Positions 1 to 5,621 of a DNA stretch of 9,647 bases are shown one piece after another. The first letter of the stretch is position 1. Each line of letters starts with the position of its first letter. The translations under genes and the position numbers were made by a program. The stretch lies in the NCBI GenBank assembly GCA_035631115.1, contig DASQJJ010000020.1, positions 1-9,647 on the forward strand, given 5' to 3'. The notes below the pieces were generated by a model that saw nothing but the letters and a program-made list of their open reading frames with translations, was not told where the DNA came from and did not search any database. The stretch comes from DASQJJ01 sp035631115 (GTDB lineage: Bacteria; Patescibacteriota; Microgenomatia; Levybacterales; UBA12049).

Positions 1-1
1 A

Positions 2-1384
2 CCAGTAAGAGCTATTATCCGGGAAGAAAGAGAAAAAAGAGTTGGAGACGATGAAGTTGTTGCATTAAAAATAGGAGATAGCTATAAGCACCATCCAGAC
101 TTGGCAGAGCATAGTAAGCCTCTTGTTGTTTCAGAATATGCTCGTGTTTTGGCTATGGTTGCACCCAATGGGCCACTTAAAATTAATGGAATAGATACTA
201 AATATCAAATTATTCCAGAAACTGAGAGAGAAAATAGTGGAGATACGCATGTTGTGAAGCTATACTCAGAAGCAGACCTACAAGCGCTTGGTAAAGTAGG
301 TCTATCTTATGAAGATGCTCAATATTTGACTAAAGCTCAACTGGACAGATTGGGAGTTGGTTTTATTAACGATAAGGGACAACCTCAAAGCCTTGGTATT
401 GAGCGTGCAGTTGTGGGAGGTTTGATCTCCCCTGAAACGCCAGAAGAAACAGCCGCACTCGATGTTGCACGTCAAATTATAGGAAGAGCAAAATGGGTTG
501 AAGAAGGTGTTTTCACCGGTGCATTTGATGAGCTTCTGGATTTACCAGAGATTGTGCGTGATGATCCTGCATTTTTGGCGTTATTTATAAATCCAGACCT
601 AACTACAGATGATGGACTTGAAGGTTTACAAGCGGCTGGCAGAATTATAGAAGAAATTGGTAATCAACTTGCTCTAGAGACTCGTGATGCATCAACAAGT
701 AATGCAGCATTTAATGTATCAGAAAGATTAGACCAACTTCTTAAAGCAAGATTGGGCATTAATGATGCTTCTCCAGAGTTATTGCTTGATGCGCTTGATG
801 AACTAGAATCAAGTATGGTAAAAGACCCGCTAAGTGAAATGAGAAGAGCAATGAGTTATGAAATTCCAGATGAAATGAGACAAGCACATCCAGGAGAACG
901 TCGTTTGAAGCAAGCAGTTGAAGCAAGAATGGAATATATGATGAGACATGTTGGTGAAGATATAGCAGGACCTATTATAGATGGAAGATTAAAGAAATTA
1001 TTCCCACAAACAGAAGCAGACAGAGAATATGAGCTGTTTCACGAATTTAGGGGAATTGGATCTGAACGCGCCACAGAAAAGTTACTTGCAATGAAAGATG
1101 GTATGACAACTGAAGAATATAGAGAGGCTTTGGCGTATCTTAATCAAATGTATCCGGAGAAGGCGACAAGCGATGTAGAAAAAATATTAAGAGCCATGGC
1201 ATCAGACCCTCTTCTAGAAGCTCAGTTAAGAGGAGTGTTAGCAGTTAGGGATGCCGATCGCGTAAGACCAGTTGCAACGCCTACGGTTCCAGCTGCATCA
1301 ACGGTACCATCTGAGCCTCCTACAGAAGGTCCTATTTGGCCACAAAATCCTATTCCAAATCCCAATCCAGGTTCTACTACATAA
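2..1384 (+). CDS. Hypothetical large protein, 5' end outside window
   Basis: The reading frame is open from the first bases of the window, so the gene begins upstream; the TTG at 101 is an internal leucine codon, not a start. About 460 residues are visible, ending in TAA. I do not recognise the family. The visible part is hydrophilic, rich in Glu, Asp, Arg and Ala, and reads as mostly alpha-helical, with several acidic helices (for example around EETAALDVARQII and ELLLDALDELESS). There is no membrane segment and no obvious catalytic or nucleotide-binding motif. The last 40 or so residues change abruptly to a Pro/Thr/Val/Ser-rich low-complexity tail ending in NPIPNPNPGSTT, which looks like a disordered extension or linker. 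The frame is continuous and has no internal stops, so it is a real gene. It could be the C-terminal part of a very large structural or surface-associated protein, but that is a guess. The next gene, dus, follows after 32 bases and has its own promoter-like sequence. Confidence 0.75.
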   Translation, partial: PVRAIIREEREKRVGDDEVVALKIGDSYKHHPDLAEHSKPLVVSEYARVLAMVAPNGPLKINGIDTKYQIIPETERENSGDTHVVKLYSEADLQALGKVGLSYEDAQYLTKAQLDRLGVGFINDKGQPQSLGIERAVVGGLISPETPEETAALDVARQIIGRAKWVEEGVFTGAFDELLDLPEIVRDDPAFLALFINPDLTTDDGLEGLQAAGRIIEEIGNQLALETRDASTSNAAFNVSERLDQLLKARLGINDASPELLLDALDELESSMVKDPLSEMRRAMSYEIPDEMRQAHPGERRLKQAVEARMEYMMRHVGEDIAGPIIDGRLKKLFPQTEADREYELFHEFRGIGSERATEKLLAMKDGMTTEEYREALAYLNQMYPEKATSDVEKILRAMASDPLLEAQLRGVLAVRDADRVRPVATPTVPAASTVPSEPPTEGPIWPQNPIPNPNPGSTT

Positions 1385-1403
1385 ATTCTATCCAGTAATT
1401 TAG

Positions 1404-1409
1404 TATAAT
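1404..1409 (+). promoter_or_regulatory. Predicted -10 box of dus
   Basis: A perfect TATAAT hexamer ends 7 bases before the dus ATG at 1417. With usual spacing, transcription would start at about the A of the ATG or one base before it. No clear -35 element lies 17 bases upstream (1381-1386 reads ATAAAT). No Shine-Dalgarno sequence precedes the ATG, so a leaderless transcript is the simplest reading. Confidence 0.5.
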
Positions 1410-1416
1410 ATTCTTC

Positions 1417-2400
1417 ATGGTATCTATTTGGAATATGCTTCCCAAACCTATTTTTTCTTTGGCACCTATGGAGGATGTTACGGATACGGTCCTCCGTCAA
1501 ATCTTTTGCATTACAGGAAAGCCTGATGTATTTTTTACAGAATTTACCAATGTTGATGGAATCCAGTCCCATGGTCACGACGTTGTGGCAAGAAGGCTTT
1601 TATTTACACAGGTCGAACATCCAATCGTTGCTCAAATCTGGGGTATGATTCCTGAGAACTTTTATAAGACAGCAAAGGATTTAGCAGCTAAGGGATTTGA
1701 TGGTATAGATATAAATATGGGGTGTCCGCAACATGATGTAACGAGTCATGGAGCATGCAGCGCGCTTATTAAGAATAAGCCATTGGCTAAAGAAATTATC
1801 GAGGCAACTAAGGAAGGCGTCCGTTCGGCAAGCTCAGGACAAGCTGGTGAATTACCGGTAAGCGTAAAGACACGAATAGGTTTTAAAGAAATTGCAACAG
1901 AAGAATGGATAGGATTTTTACTACAGCAAAATTTGGATGTAATTACTGTCCATGGACGGACAGCTGCCGAGATGTCTAAAGTACCCGCACATTGGGATGA
2001 GATAGGTAAAGTTGTGGAGTTAAGAAATAGCCTTGCCAAACACACCCTTATTTTTGGTAATGGGGATGTGCAAAGCATAGCAGAGGCAAAAGAAAAAGTA
2101 GAAAAGTATAAAGTAGATGGAGTCATGATAGGAAGAGGAATTTTTCATAATCCGTGGCTATTTGCAGGCATAGACCCTTCAATAAAGAGCGTAAAAGAAC
2201 GATTGGAATTATTACAAGTTCATGTAAAACTTTTTAGGGACACATGGGGAAATAAAAAGTCGTTTCAGATACTTAAAAAATATTTTAAAGTATATTTATC
2301 AGACTTCGAAGGAGCAGTAGACATGAGAATGAAATTTATGGAAACAAATTCCTATGAAGAAGCACTCAGTCTTGCTACTAGTCTTCTTCCATCATCTTAG
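1417..2400 (+). CDS. dus: tRNA-dihydrouridine synthase
   Basis: This is an FMN-dependent enzyme that reduces specific uridines of tRNA to dihydrouridine with NADPH in the cytoplasm. The 327-residue length is normal for the family. The N-terminal TIM barrel opens with the FMN-binding stretch SLAPMEDVTDTVLRQI (14-29). The signature INMGCP carries the presumed catalytic Cys103. The substrate/FMN-contacting Lys151 (VSVKTRIG) and His179 (VHGRT) follow, then the phosphate-binding pair FGNGD (213-217) and MIGRG (237-241). A C-terminal helical tRNA-binding domain covers roughly 255-327. All expected key residues are present, so the enzyme should be active. The subfamily (A, B, C or bacterial-wide) cannot be fixed by eye. 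The ATG at 1417 is favoured because TATAAT lies just upstream; the ATG at 1435 is an alternative. It converges on lexA across a 319-base gap. Confidence 0.95.
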   Translation: MVSIWNMLPKPIFSLAPMEDVTDTVLRQIFCITGKPDVFFTEFTNVDGIQSHGHDVVARRLLFTQVEHPIVAQIWGMIPENFYKTAKDLAAKGFDGIDINMGCPQHDVTSHGACSALIKNKPLAKEIIEATKEGVRSASSGQAGELPVSVKTRIGFKEIATEEWIGFLLQQNLDVITVHGRTAAEMSKVPAHWDEIGKVVELRNSLAKHTLIFGNGDVQSIAEAKEKVEKYKVDGVMIGRGIFHNPWLFAGIDPSIKSVKERLELLQVHVKLFRDTWGNKKSFQILKKYFKVYLSDFEGAVDMRMKFMETNSYEEALSLATSLLPSS

Positions 2401-2423
2401 CACCTAGGTGCAAACTGTGCTAA
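2397..2423 (+). terminator. Hairpin over the dus stop codon, possible weak terminator
   Basis: The arms TTAGCAC (2397-2403) and GTGCTAA (2417-2423) are a perfect 7-bp inverted repeat enclosing a 13-base loop, with the dus TAG inside the left arm. An alternative fold uses the perfect 12-bp palindrome GCACCTAGGTGC (2400-2411). The sequence after the hairpin is TTATAAAAATAAT rather than a T-run, so intrinsic termination would be weak; 3'-end stabilisation is equally possible. Confidence 0.35.
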
Positions 2424-2654
2424 TTATAAAAATAATCTAGCAATTACACTCGTCCATGAAATCACCCCCTTTTCCTGCCCACTTTTTTGCATTTTCTGAA
2501 GAATTTTTGTAAGCCAACTAAATGTAATTTTATATTCTGATGCAGGTAGGTATTCCTTTTCCATTCTAGGTGAAAGGGAAGTCTCCCACCCATTTCCTAA
2601 GAAAGAGGGGGTAAAGCTGACAAAAGTATTTTCTAGTGTTATATCTTCTTTCAT
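2424..2654 (-). CDS. Doubtful small ORF, 76 codons
   Basis: The frame encodes a 76-residue peptide beginning MKEDITLENTF and ending in TAA. I recognise no family, and there is no signal peptide, membrane span or known motif. It is relatively rich in Ser, Trp and Phe. Its ATG lies 8 bases from the arm of the palindromic repeat, with AGGATG about 15 bases upstream, which is too far to be a good ribosome site. No promoter is evident. It could be a gene fragment or a chance frame in the intergenic region; I favour a non-gene or remnant. It is listed because it is the only frame of note in a long gap. Confidence 0.18.
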   Translation of the reverse strand: MKEDITLENTFVSFTPSFLGNGWETSLSPRMEKEYLPASEYKITFSWLTKILQKMQKSGQEKGVISWTSVIARLFL

Positions 2655-2662
2655 ATTGTCTT

Positions 2663-2718
2663 GTCATCCTGGTAAACAAAGTGCATCCAAGATCTGATTC
2701 TGGACAAGCCAGAATGAC
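2663..2718. repeat. Palindromic repeat R1, next to lexA stop
   Basis: The ends GTCATCCTGG (2663-2672) and CCAGAATGAC (2709-2718) are inverted copies with one mismatch. A nested perfect hairpin, ATTCTGG/CCAGAAT (2697-2703 and 2709-2715, loop ACAAG), shares the right arm, giving two alternative folds. The element stops one base before the lexA stop codon (2720-2722). It shares ACAAAGTG, GATCT and the AATGAC end with repeat R2 in the atp operon, so it belongs to a dispersed family rather than being a local accident. Confidence 0.65.
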
Positions 2719-2719
2719 G

Positions 2720-3286
2720 CTAGTGGTACTTACGAATGACACTTACCACGACTCCTCCAATTTCCAAAGATTCCTGGGGAGTAATAATAGGATAATTTTT
2801 ATTGGCAGGATGTAAGGTAATTTCTCCATATGCGTTTTGGTAATATTTTACTGTCCATTCTCCATCTACCTGTGCCGCAACTACATCGCCATTACGTGGC
2901 TCTCTTTCTCTTTCTACGATGACAATATCTCCTTCATGAATGCCTTCGTCTATCATAGAATCCCCCTTAACAGTAAGAGAAAAAATAGTGCCCGAGCGAT
3001 TAAGCAGATAATCATACACATCTATGGCATCGTGCTGCATGTCTGCAACTGTTGGGTACCCTGCTTTAATAATGCCGAGATTGGGAATAGAAAAAAGATT
3101 CTTTGGTACCAATTTGCCATTTTCATCTTTATCCAAAACTCCTGCCTCCATAAGTTTTTTGACTAAGTGTTGACTAGATGCTTTAGTGGCATAACCAAAT
3201 AAATAGGCTATTTCCTGGTAGCTTGGCATGCGCTTATGTTGCACAAAAAACTTACGAATCATATCTATTGCTTTATTGATGTCCAT
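2720..3286 (-). CDS. lexA: LexA repressor, SOS regulator
   Basis: LexA represses DNA-damage genes and cuts itself when stimulated by RecA filaments. This 188-residue protein is complete. The N-terminal winged HTH (about 1-62) has the recognition region PSYQEIAYLFGYATKASSQH (21-40) followed by LVKKLMEAGVL. The cleavage site is Ala75-Gly76 (IIKAGYPT). The latent protease dyad is Ser110 (VKGDSMID) and Lys147 (TVKYY). The spacings Ala to Ser (35) and Ser to Lys (37) equal those of E. coli LexA (84, 119, 156), so self-cleavage should be intact. The ATG at 3286 is supported by a promoter whose predicted start point coincides with it and by a normal family start (helix 1 begins within a few residues). 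The gene is divergent from the NUDIX gene. A perfect palindrome in its promoter points to autoregulation. A UmuD- or phage-repressor-type paralogue is less likely because the full LexA-type HTH is present. Confidence 0.95.
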   Translation of the reverse strand: MDINKAIDMIRKFFVQHKRMPSYQEIAYLFGYATKASSQHLVKKLMEAGVLDKDENGKLVPKNLFSIPNLGIIKAGYPTVADMQHDAIDVYDYLLNRSGTIFSLTVKGDSMIDEGIHEGDIVIVEREREPRNGDVVAAQVDGEWTVKYYQNAYGEITLHPANKNYPIITPQESLEIGGVVVSVIRKYH

Positions 3287-3292
3287 ATTTCT

Positions 3293-3321
3293 AGAATAGT
3301 ACGATCGTACTAAAATGTAAA
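3293..3321 (-). promoter_or_regulatory. Predicted lexA promoter
   Basis: Read on the - strand, TTTACA (3321-3316) and TATTCT (3298-3293) are separated by 17 bases, a standard sigma-70-type arrangement. The -10 ends 6 bases before the lexA ATG (3286), putting the expected start point on the A of the start codon. No Shine-Dalgarno sequence is present. The transcript is therefore predicted to be leaderless. The palindromic operator fills the spacer and overlaps the -10. Confidence 0.6.
3297..3312. promoter_or_regulatory. Probable LexA operator (SOS box), 16-bp perfect palindrome
   Basis: TAGTACGATCGTACTA is a perfect 16-bp palindrome of the form AGTAC-N4-GTACT. It sits between the -35 and -10 of lexA, overlapping the first two bases of the -10, where a bound dimer would block RNA polymerase. 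The spacing of the half-sites resembles Gram-positive and cyanobacterial LexA boxes (GAAC-N4-GTTC and RGTAC-N4-GTWC types), whereas E. coli uses CTG-N10-CAG. Binding by this LexA is inferred from position and symmetry. I found no second complete copy in the window. Confidence 0.7.
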
Positions 3322-3349
3322 GAGATCAGAAGATATCATTTACAACAAC

Positions 3350-3358
3350 TGCTATACT
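3350..3358 (+). promoter_or_regulatory. Predicted extended -10 promoter of the NUDIX gene
   Basis: TG-C-TATACT is an extended -10 element ending 6 bases before the ATG at 3365, so the predicted start point falls on the first base of the coding sequence. No good -35 is seen at 3330-3335, which an extended -10 can tolerate. The LexA-type palindrome lies about 60 bases upstream of this start point, so joint control with lexA is possible but not obvious. Confidence 0.5.
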
Positions 3359-3364
3359 ATTACA

Positions 3365-3787
3365 ATGAAAAAGTACCAAGAAGTTGCAGTTGGTGGATTT
3401 ATTTTGAATGACAAGAAGGAAGTTTTGCTAGTAAAAAGATCGGAGACAGATGATTTCTTACCAAGACTCTGGGAATTGCCTGGAGGAGGATTGGATTTTG
3501 GAGAAAATCCCACAACAGGAGTGCAAAGAGAGTTGCAGGAAGAAGTAGGACTAGACATAGAAGTTGGGAGACCACTTTCTGTTGATAATTATTTTATGGA
3601 AAAAGGAGAGGAAAAAATTCATAGAGTCGAAATTTCCTTTTTATGTACAATGACAAAACCTAGTCAACAAGTTGTGCTTAGCCATGAGCACTCGGAGTAT
3701 ACATGGCTCTCTAAAGAAAATTTAAAAGAAATAGAAATGACGGACTATATGAATGGAATAGTGAAAAACTGTTTTGATAATATGTAA
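3365..3787 (+). CDS. NUDIX hydrolase
   Basis: NUDIX enzymes hydrolyse a nucleoside diphosphate linked to another group (oxidised dNTPs, sugar nucleotides, cofactors) using divalent metal ions. The 140-residue protein carries a perfect box GX5EX7REUXEEXGU: Gly41, Glu47, Arg55-Glu56, Glu59-Glu60 and Gly62-Leu63, preceded by the typical LWELPGGGLDFGE context. The N-terminal strand VAVGGFILNDKKEVLLVKR (8-25, roughly) is characteristic of MutT/NUDT-like members. The substrate cannot be told from sequence; house-cleaning of damaged nucleotides is plausible given the divergent lexA next door, but that link rests on position alone. It is the first gene of a + strand group and is followed after 14 bases by a small HTH gene. 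Confidence 0.93.
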   Translation: MKKYQEVAVGGFILNDKKEVLLVKRSETDDFLPRLWELPGGGLDFGENPTTGVQRELQEEVGLDIEVGRPLSVDNYFMEKGEEKIHRVEISFLCTMTKPSQQVVLSHEHSEYTWLSKENLKEIEMTDYMNGIVKNCFDNM

Positions 3788-3801
3788 ATGTATGTACTAA
3801 T

Positions 3802-4164
3802 ATGGTTGGAGAAAGAAGACTTAATATACGAACAGAAGAAAGAAATGGTGGCAATCACCTTATTGTAGAGTCGGAGGAGGGGAAAATGAGAGGAACTTCA
3901 GGACAATGGAGGGTTTTATCTCATTCTGCTGCAGGCAGAGGACCCTCAGAAATTGGTAGAAGATTAGGTATTTCTTTATCAAATACACGTAACAAGCTCA
4001 GATTGATGTATGAACAAAACATTCCAACAGACATTCCGGAAATAAGCCAAGGCGAGGCCCTGAGAAGACATGCGGTAAAAGTGGGAGCGATATCCCCAAA
4101 TGGAAGATTGAATAGAAAATTGAGTAGAGCGATAGTGGAAGACGAACGTCTCAACAAAAAATAA
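3802..4164 (+). CDS. Small LuxR/GerE-like HTH protein (HTH-1)
   Basis: This is a 120-residue basic protein with no receiver or ligand-binding domain. After a short N-terminal strand-like segment (1-30), residues 34-73 match a GerE-type helix-turn-helix pattern: GQWRVLSHSAAGRGPSEIGR aligns with the usual REREVLxLxAxGxSxxEIAxxL, and the recognition helix would be SLSNTRNKLRLMY (58-70). EALRRHAVKVGAI (85-97) fits the C-terminal AVxxAxxxGLI part of the same domain. The tail (98-120) is charged. It probably binds DNA; its targets are unknown. The ATG at 3802 has no Shine-Dalgarno sequence; TATGTA at 3791-3796 and GATAAT at 3776-3781 are weak -10 candidates, or the gene is co-transcribed with the NUDIX gene. 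The methyltransferase begins 4 bases after its stop. The ATG at 3886 (Met29) would give a shorter protein. Confidence 0.75.
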   Translation: MVGERRLNIRTEERNGGNHLIVESEEGKMRGTSGQWRVLSHSAAGRGPSEIGRRLGISLSNTRNKLRLMYEQNIPTDIPEISQGEALRRHAVKVGAISPNGRLNRKLSRAIVEDERLNKK

Positions 4165-4168
4165 CCAT

Positions 4169-4813
4169 ATGAATAAAGTAAAAGGGTTTCAAGACACAAT
4201 TGATTGGTACAACAACAATGCTAAGGAGTATGCTATTGCTTCTGCAAAGTATCCAACAATACAAAATTTAGAACAATTTATTTCAGTTCTTCCAAAAAAT
4301 GGAAAAGTTTTGGATGCTGGTTGTGGTGCGGGGAGAGCAACAAATTTTCTTCAAAAACATGGATTTCAAGCAGTTGGGCTTGATTTATCTGAAGGATTGA
4401 TTCAAGTAGCAAAAGAACAATACCCCCAATGCGCATTTGCAGTAGGTGACTTACGTTTCTTACCGTTTGAGGACAGCATTTTTGATGGTATTTGCTCGGA
4501 AGGGTCCCTTCTTCATATGGAAACCATAGAAGATGTGGAAAAGGTAGTGCAAGAATTTGAAAGAGTGCTAAAACCGCAAGGTATTGTATACATTTTAGTA
4601 AAAGCTCAAATGGGAAATAATAAAACGGCTTTTGTCTCTGATAAAATTTCTGCTCAAGGAAGATTTTTCCAATATTTTACGAAAAGAGAAGTTGAAGATT
4701 TGCTTAAGGCACGTTTCAAAGTTGAATCAATAAAGCAATATAACGAAACAGAGGTAGATCCAAAAGGGAGAAAAGATACGGATTGGATCATTGCTTTGGG
4801 AAGAAAAGAATAA
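4169..4813 (+). CDS. Class I SAM-dependent methyltransferase
   Basis: This 214-residue cytoplasmic enzyme has a Rossmann-type methyltransferase fold (Methyltransf_11/25-like). Motif I is VLDAGCGAGR (47-56), which binds S-adenosylmethionine. Motif II is VGLDLSEGLI (69-78), with Asp72 expected to hold the ribose. GDLRFLPFEDSIFDGICSEG (93-112) covers motif III and motif IV, and FERVLKPQGIVYI (130-142) is the usual strand 5 region. The substrate is not evident; relatives act on small molecules, quinones, lipids or tRNA. It starts 4 bases after HTH-1 and so is almost certainly in the same transcript; no Shine-Dalgarno sequence precedes its ATG. A second HTH protein follows after 40 bases with a promoter of its own. 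It is not a DNA methylase: the DPPY/NPPY motif and target-recognition region are missing. Confidence 0.92.
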   Translation: MNKVKGFQDTIDWYNNNAKEYAIASAKYPTIQNLEQFISVLPKNGKVLDAGCGAGRATNFLQKHGFQAVGLDLSEGLIQVAKEQYPQCAFAVGDLRFLPFEDSIFDGICSEGSLLHMETIEDVEKVVQEFERVLKPQGIVYILVKAQMGNNKTAFVSDKISAQGRFFQYFTKREVEDLLKARFKVESIKQYNETEVDPKGRKDTDWIIALGRKE

Positions 4814-4817
4814 TTAC

Positions 4818-4845
4818 TTGCAAATTCCTTATAAAGTAGTATTAT
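4818..4845 (+). promoter_or_regulatory. Predicted promoter of HTH-2
   Basis: TTGCAA (4818-4823) and TATTAT (4840-4845) are separated by 16 bases in the short gap after the methyltransferase. The -10 ends 8 bases before the ATG at 4854, so transcription would begin at or within a few bases of the start codon. It supports the 4854 start over an upstream TTG at 4791, which lies inside the methyltransferase gene. Confidence 0.55.
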
Positions 4846-4853
4846 CTAAACCC

Positions 4854-5201
4854 ATGAAAGAGGTAACGCTTCCTTCTCCCCAAGGAGACTGGAGAGTTGG
4901 TTCGGGAAGAACAAGAACTCACATAACCTTACCAAATGGCTTGGATTTTGCAGATGATGAGCTAAAAGTTTTGGAAAGAGTCGGAGAAGGACTAACTCAA
5001 GAGCAAGCTGCTCTGTCTCTTGGTAGAGGTCATAGGGCATCAAGTAATCTTATGACTCATCTTCTTGAAAGGAATGATGGTGCTTTAAAAAGCATTACCC
5101 ATGCTGCTGCAGAAGCACAGGCACACGGTTTACTTGATCCGCTTTCACTACTTGGATTAGACTCCCTGGGAGATGATATGAGAAGAAGTGACAATTCTTA
5201 G
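4854..5201 (+). CDS. Small LuxR/GerE-like HTH protein (HTH-2)
   Basis: This 115-residue protein, starting MKEVTLPSPQ, again lacks any sensory domain. Residues 33-73 fit the GerE-type pattern: DELKVLERVGEGLTQEQAAL, with LTQEQAALSLG as helix 2 and the turn and HRASSNLMTHLLERN as recognition helix. GALKSITHAAAEAQAHGLLD (76-95) corresponds to the end of the domain. It aligns by eye with HTH-1 throughout this region although sequence identity is low, so the two look like anciently diverged paralogues. The tail is acidic and differs from HTH-1. The start at 4854 is chosen because a promoter lies just upstream and the longer frame from TTG 4791 would overlap the methyltransferase by 23 bases and add residues with no family sense. 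Its TAG stop overlaps the atpC stop on the other strand by 4 bases. It probably binds DNA; its targets are unknown. Confidence 0.75.
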   Translation: MKEVTLPSPQGDWRVGSGRTRTHITLPNGLDFADDELKVLERVGEGLTQEQAALSLGRGHRASSNLMTHLLERNDGALKSITHAAAEAQAHGLLDPLSLLGLDSLGDDMRRSDNS

Positions 5202-5608
5202 TGGATGCCTTTTTGTCGTTTGGCAACGCGAAGCTCTAAAATAGCACGTCGGAATTCTGCTTCTGCAGCTGCAAAATCAATATCAGATTTTTTCTCTTTC
5301 ATTGCTTTTTGCGCTCGTTCTACAGCTTGCTGGGCCGCAGCCTCGGAAATATCTTTTCCAGAGACTGCATAATCTGCTAAGACAGACACAGAATTTTTTC
5401 CAACCTCCAAAAACCCTCCAACTACTACTAGATGCTCGGATTTACTTCCTTTTTTTATGACCAATTCTCCAGGTGCTAATTCTGCCAAGAGTGCGGCATG
5501 CTCTGGGAGAATGGTTAATTCACCATTGGTTGTTGGAACGATAATTTCATCAACTTCCTCAGAAAGTAATTGCTTTTCCGGAGTAACAACGGTTAGGTTT
5601 AATGACAT
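5198..5608 (-). CDS. atpC: F1 ATP synthase epsilon subunit
   Basis: Epsilon sits at the foot of the rotor, joins gamma to the c-ring and can inhibit ATP hydrolysis through its C-terminal helices. The 136-residue protein is full length. The N-terminal beta-sandwich (about 1-85) has the family stretch VDEIIVPTTNGELTILPEHA (19-38). The C-terminal helical hairpin (about 87-133; ISEAAAQQAVERAQKAMKEK then AAAEAEFRRAILELRVAK) is present, so the inhibitory arm has not been lost. It is the last gene of the atp operon, 78 bases after atpD, and that gap is largely filled by a palindromic repeat. A TATAAT on the - strand (5618-5613) lies 4 bases before the ATG, too close for a standard start point on the ATG but a possible weak internal promoter. 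Its stop overlaps that of the opposing HTH gene. Confidence 0.97.
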   Translation of the reverse strand: MSLNLTVVTPEKQLLSEEVDEIIVPTTNGELTILPEHAALLAELAPGELVIKKGSKSEHLVVVGGFLEVGKNSVSVLADYAVSGKDISEAAAQQAVERAQKAMKEKKSDIDFAAAEAEFRRAILELRVAKRQKGIH

Positions 5609-5621
5609 ATAAATTATAGAT

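Larger units (their letters stand above)
2401..2719. other. 319-base convergent gap between dus and lexA
   Basis: Apart from the 3' hairpin of dus at its left end and the palindromic repeat at its right end, this gap holds one doubtful 76-codon frame on the - strand and AT-rich sequence with several C- and T-runs on the + strand (for example 2461-2490). I see no tRNA, riboswitch or promoter in it. It may be the remains of a decayed gene or insertion. Confidence 0.5.

Noticed and set aside
101..1384. TTG at 101 as the start of the first gene
   Set aside because: The same frame is open back to base 2 without a stop and the upstream residues continue the same charged, helical character, so the gene starts outside the window.
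1222..1578. 118-codon - strand frame across the end of the first gene and start of dus
   Set aside because: It is antisense to two well-supported genes and covers their junction; no motif or start signal supports it.
4791..4853. Extension of HTH-2 to a TTG start at 4791
   Set aside because: It would overlap the methyltransferase gene by 23 bases and place the predicted promoter inside the coding sequence; the added residues have no family sense.
5162..5172. CTCCCTGGGAG as a terminator stem for atpC
   Set aside because: The palindrome leaves a one-base loop, lies within the HTH-2 coding region and has no following T-run on the - strand.
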